Assembly: GCA_902774115.1 (NCBI GenBank)
Contig: CACYHH010000006.1
Location: 124,001-188,000, forward strand
DNA: 64,000 bases
DNA from: an uncultured Spirochaetales bacterium
GTDB taxonomy: Bacteria; UBP6; UBA1177
Direction of reading: 5' to 3'
Part shown: positions 18,849-26,977 of the stretch, piece by piece
Layout: every line of letters starts with the position of its first letter
How positions within the stretch are numbered: the stretch's first letter is position 1
Notes under the pieces: model-generated
Told to the model about the DNA's origin: nothing
Databases searched by the model: none
Seen by the model: the letters and a program-made list of their open reading frames with translations, nothing else
Program-made: the position numbers and the translations under genes

Positions 18849-19107
18849 GGATAATCTCCTCTATTGATGCGGGTATGCGTTTGGTAAACATGTTCGTGAT
18901 CTCTTCGTCTTCGCCGATAGTGGAAACGATTTTAACGAGCGAAAGAAAAGATATTTCTCCGCTGCTTTCAAACCGTCTGATCGTGGAATAGGGAACGCCG
19001 CTATTCTTGCTCAAATCTTTTATTGTGATTTTTTTTGCCTTTCTCATGTCTTTAAAGCGCGTCGCGGCATCGACTGCCATTTCCTGCGGAGTTTTAAGCA
19101 CTATCAT
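18832..19107 (-). CDS. hipB: HipB-like HTH antitoxin
   Basis: A 91-residue XRE-family helix-turn-helix protein: MRKAKKITIKDLSKNSGVPYSTIRRFE is the HTH region, followed by a helical tail. It would neutralise HipA and repress its own promoter. A TTAGC-N8-GCTAA operator sits 27 bases upstream of its start, overlapping a good promoter. GAGGTG precedes the ATG. It is the first gene of a four-gene operon, so its repression would also control nudC and copA. Confidence 0.9.
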   Translation of the reverse strand: MIVLKTPQEMAVDAATRFKDMRKAKKITIKDLSKNSGVPYSTIRRFESSGEISFLSLVKIVSTIGEDEEITNMFTKRIPASIEEIIRENRR

Positions 19108-19130
19108 TCTTACACCTCAAAATCGCCAAC

Positions 19131-19159
19131 ATATTAGCGTTTATCGGCTAAAAAGTCAA
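19131..19159 (-). promoter_or_regulatory. hipBA promoter with embedded HipB-type operator
   Basis: On the minus strand TTGACT (complement of 19154-19159) and TATAAT-like TAATAT (complement of 19131-19136) are 17 bases apart. The palindrome TTAGC-N8-GCTAA (19134-19151) fills the spacer and overlaps the -10. The 5-8-5 geometry is that of E. coli HipB operators (TATCC-N8-GGATA) with a different sequence. HipB binding here would block RNA polymerase. Confidence 0.75.
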
Positions 19160-19174
19160 TTTTTTGATAAAATA

Positions 19175-19564
19175 TTAGCGCTTTGGAATCCGCAGACCTT
19201 CTATCTCTTTCTGCAGCCGCTCGAGAAATCTCGCCGCGTCTCCGCCGTCCATCTGGACATGGTGAAACTGAAAAGAGACCGGCAGCGTGGTTTTGAAGAA
19301 GCCTTTGCGGTATTTTCCCCACATCACCATCGGATTGCTGAATTTATCGGTGTACTGATTTATGATGTAGTCGAGTTCCGTCTGTATCATCGCCGATGTT
19401 CCGATGATCATACACCCATCAAGATAACTGCTTCTGCCACTCACTTTGAGCAGGCGGCTCACATTCATCGTTTTTACCAAAGTCACCATCGGCACAGGTG
19501 CCGTCATCCAGAGCCTGAAGGCTTCGGAACGGCTGCATTCTTTGGGATCTATTTCTGTTTTCAT
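19175..19564 (-). CDS. shortened chloramphenicol acetyltransferase-like protein
   Basis: A 129-residue protein with two ends of a CAT fold. The N-terminal part (SEAFRLWMTAPVPMVTLVKT, NVSRLL) and the C-terminal catalytic segment PVSFQFHHVQMDGGDAARF (HHVQMDG at 101-107) are recognisable, but CAT is usually about 210-220 residues and the middle is missing in frame. CAT acetylates chloramphenicol with acetyl-CoA as a trimer. The reading frame is intact, so this is either a compact variant or a decayed gene. The ATG at 19562-19564 follows AGAGG. Its stop lies near the hipBA promoter. Confidence 0.6.
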   Translation of the reverse strand: MKTEIDPKECSRSEAFRLWMTAPVPMVTLVKTMNVSRLLKVSGRSSYLDGCMIIGTSAMIQTELDYIINQYTDKFSNPMVMWGKYRKGFFKTTLPVSFQFHHVQMDGGDAARFLERLQKEIEGLRIPKR

Positions 19565-19763
19565 TTGAACCTCTGAATAAAACATCCGAAAAACGACCGA
19601 TATTTGAACGATTTTTCAGCTGATTGGAATGTTTCCCTGCGACTTGTATAATAAATGTAAAAATACTTGAGTTATAGTTTTGATATGAGAAAAATGTTTG
19701 TCGCTAAACAACAGCATCTTTTCTGTAATTTTATTTTAATTTCAAAAATTTTTATTATTATAT

Positions 19764-19795
19764 TTGACGTTTCTTTTGTTGATTGCAAATAGAAT
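19764..19795 (+). promoter_or_regulatory. possible promoter of the HEPN leader RNA
   Basis: TTGACG at 19764-19769 and TAGAAT at 19790-19795 flank a 20-base spacer, longer than ideal. If used, transcription would begin near the first hairpin at 19801. The remaining spacer from 19565 to 19763 is AT-rich and shows nothing else I can name. Confidence 0.35.
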
Positions 19796-19800
19796 GAAAA

Positions 19801-19929
19801 CCAATGTTTTTGTGACAAGTAAAAACTGTTGGGGATAAAAAAGCGACTGCCACGGTCCCTAGCACTGCCGAAGCAGGAGAAGGGATACCGTGGCTTACAA
19901 GGAGAATGCTATAAGAATTTTTTTGTAAG
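19801..19929 (+). ncRNA. three-hairpin structured RNA leader of the Abi/HEPN gene
   Basis: Three consecutive hairpins are visible. Hairpin 1 (19801-19832) pairs CCAA/TTGG and GTTTTT/AAAAAC. Hairpin 2 (19849-19894) is strong: GCCACGGT (19849-19856) pairs with ACCGTGGC (19887-19894), CCCT with AGGG, and CTGC-CGAA-GCAG forms the tip, with an AGCA/GAGA internal loop. Hairpin 3 pairs CTTACAA (19894-19900) with TTGTAAG (19923-19929). It lies 13 bases before an intact HEPN gene. Abi_2/AbiF-type HEPN proteins are known to have upstream ncRNA partners, so an antitoxin or guide-like RNA is proposed; a cis-regulatory leader is the alternative. Confidence 0.6.
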
Positions 19930-19942
19930 TCAAGGATAAATT

Positions 19943-20614
19943 ATGGATAAATCAACATTTGCAAACATAGAAAAATCAATTTCACCGGAACGTCTCGCTA
20001 TCTACAAAACGGACGGTGCAAGTAACGAGGTGGCGCTTTCGAGGTATATTTACAACATAGAATTGTGTAAGAACCTTTATCCGCTCATAAATATTTTTGA
20101 AGTGACATTGCGAAATTCAATAGACAGTGCTCTCACAGAATTTTTCGATGTGCCGGATTGGAACGATGTAATCCCGCTCATGCAGACAGAACAGATAATG
20201 GTCAACGAAGTAAAAAACAAAATTAAAAAGAAAGGCAAAGAATACTCTCACCCTCGTCTTGTCTCTGAACTTACACTTGGATTCTGGGTCGCTCTCATGG
20301 GGAAAAAATACAACTCTCAGAAATTCAGATCTTTCATGATAAAAAATATGTTTTATGATTGCCCTTCAGAACAGAAAAGTTCCGCTGTATTACAGAAAAA
20401 TCTTGCTGAAATACGGTTTCTGCGAAACAGGATTGCTCACCATGAGCGCATATCGCACTGGAAGGATTTGAATCAAAAACATGATTTGATTCTGGATTTT
20501 ATCCGTTGGATGTCGCAGGATATGCACAAAATAGCGGTAAACAATGACACATTCGAAGCAGTTTACAAAAACGGGATCGCTCCCTTTGAACGATTTGTGA
20601 AGGAAAAACTGTAA
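19943..20614 (+). CDS. Abi-like (AbiD/F, Abi_2-type) HEPN protein
   Basis: A 223-residue soluble protein. The N-terminal helix NIELCKNLYPLINIFEVTLRN matches Abi_2 family proteins, and RNRIAH at 161-166 is the R-x4-H motif of HEPN ribonucleases, followed by another His. HEPN Abi proteins cleave RNA during abortive infection or as toxins. At 223 residues it is shorter than the roughly 300-residue AbiD/F proteins. It stands alone, with no protein antitoxin; instead a three-hairpin RNA precedes it. AAGGA lies seven bases before the ATG. Biochemical activity is inferred from the motif. Confidence 0.8.
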   Translation: MDKSTFANIEKSISPERLAIYKTDGASNEVALSRYIYNIELCKNLYPLINIFEVTLRNSIDSALTEFFDVPDWNDVIPLMQTEQIMVNEVKNKIKKKGKEYSHPRLVSELTLGFWVALMGKKYNSQKFRSFMIKNMFYDCPSEQKSSAVLQKNLAEIRFLRNRIAHHERISHWKDLNQKHDLILDFIRWMSQDMHKIAVNNDTFEAVYKNGIAPFERFVKEKL

Positions 20615-20655
20615 AAACTTTATGCCAATAAAACCGACTTGGGTTGAAAGATTTC

Positions 20656-21486
20656 TTAAAACCCCACTGTGAAACTTAATCCGTTTCCCGTCACGGCTAC
20701 GCTCATGTCGTTTTTGGTCTTTAATGTGTGGAGGAAAGGTACCATGACTCCGACGACGGTTCCGATTGCAGCGCCTGCAAGAACGTCGCTCAAAAAGTGC
20801 TTTCCGCTTGAAACACGCAGAGCCGCTACTCCGGTTGCAATGGCGTAACTGCCTATGGAAACGGGAATCCGCCAAGGGGAATCAGGGAAATATCTGCAGA
20901 AAGTGTAGGTCAGAAAGGCTGCGCTTGCAAAGGCAAAAGTCGTGTGACCCGAAGGCATTGATTTCGCCCAGTCGCCGTTATCGATCTCGTCCTGCGGTAA
21001 ATCGCGGTCGGAATACATGTAGGGGCGTTTGCGGTTTACGGCGAGTTTTGCCAGTTCTTTCAAACCGTTTGCGATCAAAAGAGTCTCGATGTACATCACG
21101 CCGTTCGTAAACCATTCCTCTTTGTCGGAGGAAAGCAGTATGACCGGAGTCGTCAGCGACGCGATAAGGAGAAAATCGGCAGCTCCGTCGTGGATTTCCG
21201 AATAAGGTCGGATAAGTTCGCGGTCGAAAGCGTTCACATCGCTTTTGGAATATACTGTTCCGTCGTATTTTCTGCGGTTGAGTTCCAGCATATCGTCAAG
21301 AAGCAGTTCGCCTCCTGTGAGAAGAAGCCCTGTTCCGAGCAGGATCCCGTCAGTCAGCGGGTCAAGTGCGAAAAATTTTCCGCTTCCCCGGATATTGAAA
21401 TTTTCATTAGTTTCAGCTTTGTTTTCATCTGCAAAAATCGGCAGCATCGCCAGAATCAGAAAAAATATGCAGACAATTTTTTTCAT
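20656..21486 (-). CDS. PAP2-family lipid phosphatase
   Basis: A 276-residue protein with a signal-like N terminus (KKIVCIFFLILAMLPIFA) and the three PAP2 motifs in order: KLAVNRKRP, SMPSGHT and RVSSGKHFLSD. Together these form the catalytic His/Asp site of phosphatidic acid phosphatases and undecaprenyl pyrophosphatases. It would act on lipid phosphates at the periplasmic face. Several hydrophobic segments follow the second motif. It is transcribed away from polA across a 215-base spacer containing a long palindrome. GGAG precedes the start. Substrate is not predictable. Confidence 0.85.
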   Translation of the reverse strand: MKKIVCIFFLILAMLPIFADENKAETNENFNIRGSGKFFALDPLTDGILLGTGLLLTGGELLLDDMLELNRRKYDGTVYSKSDVNAFDRELIRPYSEIHDGAADFLLIASLTTPVILLSSDKEEWFTNGVMYIETLLIANGLKELAKLAVNRKRPYMYSDRDLPQDEIDNGDWAKSMPSGHTTFAFASAAFLTYTFCRYFPDSPWRIPVSIGSYAIATGVAALRVSSGKHFLSDVLAGAAIGTVVGVMVPFLHTLKTKNDMSVAVTGNGLSFTVGF

Positions 21487-21587
21487 TTCTCCACCAATCC
21501 GTGAAAAACAAAAACGCCGGAATTATAGCGGAAATCTCTCTGATTGGAAGATATATCTGCGGAAAACATTTTTTGAAAAGCACAAGA

Positions 21588-21629
21588 ACTTCGACCAAAA
21601 TGACATCGCGATGTTGATTTGGTCGAGGT
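21588..21629. repeat. 42-base near-perfect palindrome upstream of polA
   Basis: AACTTCGACCAAA (21588-21600) pairs with TTTGGTCGAGGTT (21617-21629), and the centre ACATCGCGATGT (21603-21614) is itself palindromic. There are only a few mismatches and one G-T pair. No T-run follows, so it is not a simple terminator for either neighbour. It lies about 70 bases before the polA start, between divergent genes, and could be an operator or a stable RNA hairpin. Confidence 0.6.
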
Positions 21630-21701
21630 TTATTCAGAAGCAAGTAATTTGAGAAAAATCTCTCTTTAAATAAAATTGCCTGTTTTTTTGAGGAGGTTCA
21701 A

Positions 21702-24197
21702 ATGCAAAACGAGGGAAAAATCGCGATTCTTGATGTGAGTTCTTATATTTTCAGGGCTTTTCATGCTCTGCCGCCGATGACATCGCCTGACGGAAGGCCG
21801 GTGAACGCTATTTACGGCTTTATCAATATGTTTCTCAGGACGATTTCGAAGTTCGAAGGTTTTGCCGCAGTCGCCGCGCTCGACAGCAAAACTGAGACTT
21901 TCAGGAAAAAGGCCTATCCTGAATACAAGGCGAACAGAAAGGAGGTCGATCCTGACCTGAAATCACAGTTTGAGCTGATCGAACCGATGCTTCACGCGCT
22001 CAATATTCCTGTTTTCGCTTACGATGGCTTCGAAGCTGACGACGTTATCGCTTCAATAGTCGCGAACAATCCTGAAAAAGAGATCGTCATCGTCTCTTCC
22101 GACAAGGATCTGATGCAGCTTGTGGGCGGAAACGTCAGAATGTACGACAGCATGAAGGATAAGGTCATCGACCCTGACGGCGTTAAGGAAAAATACGGCG
22201 TTCTGCCTGGTCAGATGCTCGATTTTCTCGCACTTTTGGGCGACAGTTCAGACAACGTTCCGGGAATGCCGAAAGTCGGTCTTAAAACTGCGGCGGAACT
22301 TCTCAACAAATACGGCTCTGCTGACAACATTTATCAGCATTTAGGTGAGCTGAAACCCGCATTGCAGAAGGGTTTTGCGGAAAATAAGGAGCAGTTTGAA
22401 TTCTCGAAATTTCTTATAAAACTCGATTCTTCGGTAAAACTGGACGGCTGCAAGAAATGTTTCGATCCCTGGGAAAAACCGGATATTGAAAAACTCGCGA
22501 AACTATGCTCGGAACTTGGTTTCAGGTCGATTATGAAAAAAATCGAAAGCGATTTTTCTGCTGAACCGAAAGCGGTTCCCGAACCGAAAAAAGTTTTCGA
22601 ACTTCACGAAAAATGGGAGACAGGAGATTTTGAGCTGAAAAGCGCTGCAACCCTTTACGGATGCACCTTTTACGGCAGTTTTTATGCCGCGAAAGAGGGC
22701 AAATTTATGCAGTGCGAGATAAAAGATCTGCCTGAAGGCTCGACAGTTTATTCTTTTGATGTGAAAGAATTTTTGGACGCGCCGTTTCCAGCCGGAATCA
22801 AATTCATCGATCTGCAGATCTACTACTTCTGCCACGACAGCGGCCGTCACGGATATACGCCGGAAGAAATTGCCGAAGCGCTTGGTTTTGAGCAGGTAAA
22901 CAGAGAGTCTCCCGAATCATTTTTCGCGTTTCTGGAAAAACTCCGCGCCGAAATCGAGCAGAAAGAAGCCGATAAATCTTTTCTGATAAACGGAATCGAA
23001 ATGCCGCACCTTGAAGTTGTCAGGGCGATGGAGCAAAGCGGAATAAAAGTCGATCTGCAGAAAACCGCCGCTTTGAAAGCCGAATTCGTAAGCAAAATAA
23101 ATGAGCTTACCAGGCAGATCTACGAGGCTGCAGGAACAGTTTTCAACCCCAATTCGCCGAAGCAGCTTGCCGAAATCCTGTTCGACAAACTTCAGCTCAA
23201 AGGGGGCAAAAAGACGAAAACAGGCTACAGCACAGGGCACGATATTCTTGAAAAAGTTGCCGAGGAAAACGACCATCCGCTCCCGAAACTGATTATCGAA
23301 AACAGAAAATACTCCAAACTCGTATCTACTTACCTCGAGCCTATCGCCGCGAAAACTGCATCGGACGGAAGGCTCCACACTTCTTACATTGTTACTTTCG
23401 CTGCAACAGGAAGACTTGCGAGTAGGGAACCGAACCTGCAGAATATCCCGACGCGTACTGAAGACGGGCAGAAGATCCGAGGACTTTTCGTCGCTGAAAA
23501 AGGATTTAAACTTTTATCTTTGGATTACAGCCAGATCGAACTCAGAATTCTTGCCGCACTCAGCCAGGAGCCTGAATTTATCGAAGCTTTCAAGCACGGC
23601 GAGGACATTCACACCCGCACTGCAGCCGCTATTTTCGGCACGATGCCCGAATTTGTGGACAAAGAGATGCGCCGCAACGCAAAGGCTGTAAACTTCGGAA
23701 TAATCTACGGAATGCAGGCATACAAACTTTCGGTCGATACCGGCGTGGATATCGCTTTTGCGAAAAAATACATCGACAACTACTTCGCATGCTATCCGAA
23801 GATCAAGCAGTTTATCGACGGCACGATACGTGAGGCGAGAGAAAACGGATATGTCGAAACTTACTTCGGACGCAGGCGCTACATCCCGGAACTTGCCGAA
23901 AGCAATAAAAATATCGCGAAATCGGGCGAAAGAATGGCTGTCAATACCGTGATCCAGGGGACTGCTGCCGACATCATCAAGCAGGGAACAGTTCTGGTTT
24001 ACAAAATGCTGCAGCAGGAATGCCCCGAAGCAAGGATTTTACTACAGATCCACGACGAACTCATCATCGAAATACCCGAAAACAGGCTCGGTATCGCAGA
24101 AAAATGCGCCGAAAAAATGCGCGAAGCGGGCAAAGTTTTCGATGTTCCGCTCGATGTCAACTACGAAACCGGCGAAAGCTGGGCTGAACTCAAGTAA
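21702..24197 (+). CDS. polA: DNA polymerase I
   Basis: An 831-residue family A polymerase. The N-terminal 5' nuclease (AILDVSSYIFRAFHALPP, GFEADDVIAS, LLGDSSDNVPGMPKVGLKTA) is intact. The middle 3'-5' exonuclease region is short and lacks recognisable acidic motifs, so proofreading is probably absent, as in several bacterial Pol I enzymes. The polymerase has motif A DYSQIELR, motif B RRNAKAVNFGIIYG and motif C IHDELIIE. It removes RNA primers and fills gaps during replication and repair. GGAGG lies eight bases before the ATG. The following gene is an independent ATPase with its own repeats. Confidence 0.96.
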   Translation: MQNEGKIAILDVSSYIFRAFHALPPMTSPDGRPVNAIYGFINMFLRTISKFEGFAAVAALDSKTETFRKKAYPEYKANRKEVDPDLKSQFELIEPMLHALNIPVFAYDGFEADDVIASIVANNPEKEIVIVSSDKDLMQLVGGNVRMYDSMKDKVIDPDGVKEKYGVLPGQMLDFLALLGDSSDNVPGMPKVGLKTAAELLNKYGSADNIYQHLGELKPALQKGFAENKEQFEFSKFLIKLDSSVKLDGCKKCFDPWEKPDIEKLAKLCSELGFRSIMKKIESDFSAEPKAVPEPKKVFELHEKWETGDFELKSAATLYGCTFYGSFYAAKEGKFMQCEIKDLPEGSTVYSFDVKEFLDAPFPAGIKFIDLQIYYFCHDSGRHGYTPEEIAEALGFEQVNRESPESFFAFLEKLRAEIEQKEADKSFLINGIEMPHLEVVRAMEQSGIKVDLQKTAALKAEFVSKINELTRQIYEAAGTVFNPNSPKQLAEILFDKLQLKGGKKTKTGYSTGHDILEKVAEENDHPLPKLIIENRKYSKLVSTYLEPIAAKTASDGRLHTSYIVTFAATGRLASREPNLQNIPTRTEDGQKIRGLFVAEKGFKLLSLDYSQIELRILAALSQEPEFIEAFKHGEDIHTRTAAAIFGTMPEFVDKEMRRNAKAVNFGIIYGMQAYKLSVDTGVDIAFAKKYIDNYFACYPKIKQFIDGTIREARENGYVETYFGRRRYIPELAESNKNIAKSGERMAVNTVIQGTAADIIKQGTVLVYKMLQQECPEARILLQIHDELIIEIPENRLGIAEKCAEKMREAGKVFDVPLDVNYETGESWAELK

Positions 24198-24202
24198 ATG
24201 AC

Positions 24203-24286
24203 AAAAATCTTGATTTGGTGTGAAAAACGCTTTTGAAAAATCTTGATTTGGTGCGAAATTGATGCTATAAAAATCTTGATTTGGTG
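24203..24286 (+). repeat. three 18-bp direct repeats at exact 33-bp period, over the promoter of DUF4143 gene 1
   Basis: AAAAATCTTGATTTGGTG occurs identically at 24203-24220, 24236-24253 and 24269-24286. The 15-base spacers are unrelated. The second copy contains a -35-like TTGATT (24243-24248); a -10-like TATAAA (24266-24271) follows after 17 bases and runs into the third copy. Three exact helical-phase copies suggest cooperative protein binding that would control the next gene. Confidence 0.85.
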
Positions 24287-24310
24287 CAATTTCGCTCTTT
24301 AAGGAGAAAA

Positions 24311-25663
24311 ATGAAGAGAAAAATTACTGAAAAAATGCTCGAATGGAAGCAGACAAGCTGCGGCAGGACAGCGCTTTTGATTGACGGCGCAAGGCGTGTC
24401 GGCAAAAGCTACGCTGTGAAAGAATTTGCCAAAAGCCAGTACAAATCTCATATTCTGATCGATTTCAACGAAGCCGAGCCTGAAATCCGGGACTTGTTTA
24501 GCAGCGGTCTTAGAGATCTCGATTCCTTTTTCTCGTTTTTATCCGCGGCTTACAATGTTAAGCTTTACGAGCGCAAGTCTTTGATAATATTAGATGAAGT
24601 CCAGCTCTGTCCTAGAGCGCGCGCAGCTATAAAATTTTTGGTTGCAGACGGACGATATGACTATATTGAAACCGGCTCGCTCGTCTCTATCAAAAAAAAT
24701 GTAAAAGACATCGTGATTCCTTCAGAAGAACGCCATTTGAGGATGTATCCGATGGATTTCGAGGAATTTTTGTGGGCGGCGCAGGAAGAAAACCTTCTTG
24801 AAGTTATAAAAACCTGTTTTGAGAGAAAAACACCCATGGGACTGCTTCTGCACCGGAAAGCGATGACTCTTTTCCGCGAATATCTGATAATAGGAGGGAT
24901 GCCGCAGGCGGTCTTCGAATATTTCAAACACAAGGATTTTCATGCTGTTGATGCAGTAAAAAGGGACATTCTTTCTCTTTACCGGGCTGATATATTGAAA
25001 CATGCAAAAGGTTACGAGCATAAAGTTACGGCTGTTTTTGATGAAATTCCTTCCCAGCTTTCGAAACATGAAAAGAAATTTTCTCTTGCCGCATTGGAAA
25101 AAGGTGCTAAGTCGAGAGATTACGAAAATGCGTTTTTCTGGCTGGAAGATTCAATGATTGTCAATATTTGCTACAATTCGACAGAACCGAATATCGGACT
25201 AAAACTAAACCGGGACAATTCTTCCTTGAAAATGTATATGGCCGATACCGGACTTCTGATCAGCCACGCTTTTGACGAAAACGGACTTGTTTCGGAAGAA
25301 ATCTACAAAAAACTGCTTTTGGGCAATCTTGAGGTCAACGAAGGGATGATTTTTGAGAATATTGTCGCACAGATGCTGACTGCGGCCGGGCACAAACTCT
25401 ATTTTTATTCAAATTCGTCGAGGACTGACAGAAATTCGAGAATGGAGATCGATTTTCTTATCGCGAAATCGAAGGTGACAAACCGACACAACATTTCTCC
25501 GATCGAAGTCAAGTCGGGAAAAAACTACACTCTTTCTTCAATCAACAAGTTTCTCGGCAAGTATGCGGAACAGCTGAATAGCGCTTTTGTGCTTCATACA
25601 AAAGACCTTCAGGAAAAAAATGGGATCCTTTATCTGCCGCTTTACATGACACCGCTTTTGTAG
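24311..25663 (+). CDS. AAA_14/DUF4143 ATPase 1
   Basis: A 450-residue protein. The N-terminal AAA_14 ATPase has P-loop GARRVGKS at 26-33 and Walker B LIILDEVQ; a helical, possibly winged-helix middle is followed by the DUF4143 domain with a PD-(D/E)XK-like pair, MEIDFLI and IEVKSGK. Family members are numerous in anaerobes and their function is unsettled. The ATG at 24311 follows AAGGAG; an upstream in-frame GTG lies inside the repeat region. Three identical 18-bp repeats cover its promoter. The FAD oxidoreductase starts 15 bases after its stop and is probably cotranscribed. Confidence 0.8.
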   Translation: MKRKITEKMLEWKQTSCGRTALLIDGARRVGKSYAVKEFAKSQYKSHILIDFNEAEPEIRDLFSSGLRDLDSFFSFLSAAYNVKLYERKSLIILDEVQLCPRARAAIKFLVADGRYDYIETGSLVSIKKNVKDIVIPSEERHLRMYPMDFEEFLWAAQEENLLEVIKTCFERKTPMGLLLHRKAMTLFREYLIIGGMPQAVFEYFKHKDFHAVDAVKRDILSLYRADILKHAKGYEHKVTAVFDEIPSQLSKHEKKFSLAALEKGAKSRDYENAFFWLEDSMIVNICYNSTEPNIGLKLNRDNSSLKMYMADTGLLISHAFDENGLVSEEIYKKLLLGNLEVNEGMIFENIVAQMLTAAGHKLYFYSNSSRTDRNSRMEIDFLIAKSKVTNRHNISPIEVKSGKNYTLSSINKFLGKYAEQLNSAFVLHTKDLQEKNGILYLPLYMTPLL

Positions 25664-25678
25664 TTGAGGAGGGAAAGC

Positions 25679-26977
25679 ATGAAAACAAAAACACTTATTT
25701 TAGGTGCCGGACTCACCGGTTTGTCGGCTGCGTATCACGCGAAAGGAACTGATTTTATCGTTGTCGAGAAGAGTGATCATGTCGGCGGGATCTGCACGAG
25801 CGAGCATAAAAACGGCTTTATTTTTGACCGTACTGGGCATTGGTTTCACGTGAAAACATCCGAGGTTCGTTCACTGATGACGCGGCTTTTCGGGCAAAAT
25901 ACAGTTGAAATTGAGCGCAAAACTTTTGTCTTTTCGCACAATGTTTTTACGCAGTATCCTTTTCAGTCAAATACTTTCGGCTTGCCGCCGCAGGTGATAA
26001 AAGAGTGCGTTTTGGGCTTTGTCAAAGCATACTACGAAAACGACAAGTCGAAGGCGAAGGAAAATTTCTACGAATGGTGCATGGCCTATCTCGGAGAGGG
26101 GATTTCCAAGCATTTCATGATCCCCTACAACACGAAAATCTACACTGTCCATCCGAAAGATTACGCGAGCCACTGGTGCGACTATTATGTGCCGAAACCC
26201 ACGCTGGAGCAGGTGATCGAAGGTGCAGTGACCGCGCCTGAGCAGAAAAATATCGGATACAACGCAAAATTTTTCTATCCCAAAGAAAACGGTATCGGCG
26301 AGCTTCCGGAACGCCTTTTCGATTTGTGTGAAAAAGAGAAATTCATTTTCAACGCAGAGCCTGTTTCGATCGATACTTCAAAGAAAGTTGCAAAACTCTC
26401 TAATGGTACTGAAATTGAGTACGAAATGCTCGTGAGCACGATCCCGCTCAACAAATTTCTGAAACTTCTTACCAATTTGGCAGGGCTTCCTGCACGTGAA
26501 ATTGCAGACAGAATGAAAATCGCGCACGTGAGCTACTTCAATGCCGCTTTCAAAAAGCCGTGCGGACATCCTGGGCACTGGTTTTACATCCCGGAAGAAA
26601 AATTCATGCCTTACAGAGTCGGCTCTTTCTCCAATATTTACAGCAATCTGGCACCTCTTGGCAAAGGAAGCGCATATATCGAATTTACTCATCAGGAAGA
26701 AAATATCGATACTGAACTTTTCTATAAAAAAAGCGTCGAACTTCTTCTTGCAATGGGCTTAATCAGTTCAGAAAACGACATCGAATTCATGGATTACCGC
26801 AAAATTGACGCCGGATATGTCATCTACCACAAAGAATATTTCGACGACATGGCACTCATCGAAAAGTGGTGTGCCGAACACTCCGTCAGACTCGCCGGAA
26901 GATACGGAAAATGGACATATTCCGCGATGGAAGACGCCATTCTGGACGGAATGAAAGCGGTGAAAGGGGAAGGTTAG
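25679..26977 (+). CDS. FAD-dependent oxidoreductase, protoporphyrinogen oxidase/UDP-galactopyranose mutase-like
   Basis: A 432-residue flavoprotein. The N-terminal dinucleotide fold LILGAGLTGLSAAYHAKG is followed by VVEKSDHVGGICTSE and FDRTGHWFH. Such proteins occur in polysaccharide clusters and resemble amine oxidases and UDP-galactopyranose mutases. It may modify a nucleotide sugar or lipid-linked sugar in the cytosol. The ATG at 25679 has GGAGGG seven bases upstream. It follows DUF4143 ATPase 1 closely and converges with the glycosyltransferase cluster, overlapping the stop of the next gene by four bases. The exact reaction is unknown. Confidence 0.72.
   Translation: MKTKTLILGAGLTGLSAAYHAKGTDFIVVEKSDHVGGICTSEHKNGFIFDRTGHWFHVKTSEVRSLMTRLFGQNTVEIERKTFVFSHNVFTQYPFQSNTFGLPPQVIKECVLGFVKAYYENDKSKAKENFYEWCMAYLGEGISKHFMIPYNTKIYTVHPKDYASHWCDYYVPKPTLEQVIEGAVTAPEQKNIGYNAKFFYPKENGIGELPERLFDLCEKEKFIFNAEPVSIDTSKKVAKLSNGTEIEYEMLVSTIPLNKFLKLLTNLAGLPAREIADRMKIAHVSYFNAAFKKPCGHPGHWFYIPEEKFMPYRVGSFSNIYSNLAPLGKGSAYIEFTHQEENIDTELFYKKSVELLLAMGLISSENDIEFMDYRKIDAGYVIYHKEYFDDMALIEKWCAEHSVRLAGRYGKWTYSAMEDAILDGMKAVKGEG

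Noticed and set aside
19849-19894. Considered the strong hairpin before the HEPN gene as an intrinsic terminator or a known riboswitch
   Set aside because: No T-run follows hairpin 2, and I could not match its loops to a known riboswitch class; an RNA partner of the HEPN protein fits better.
21702-24197. Loss of proofreading in Pol I as a novelty
   Set aside because: A degenerate 3'-5' exonuclease domain is common in bacterial Pol I, so it is noted in the annotation only.
24203-24286. Considered as a short CRISPR array because of regular 33-bp spacing
   Set aside because: Repeats are only 18 bp, spacers 15 bp, there are three units, and no cas genes are near; the repeats carry promoter elements instead.
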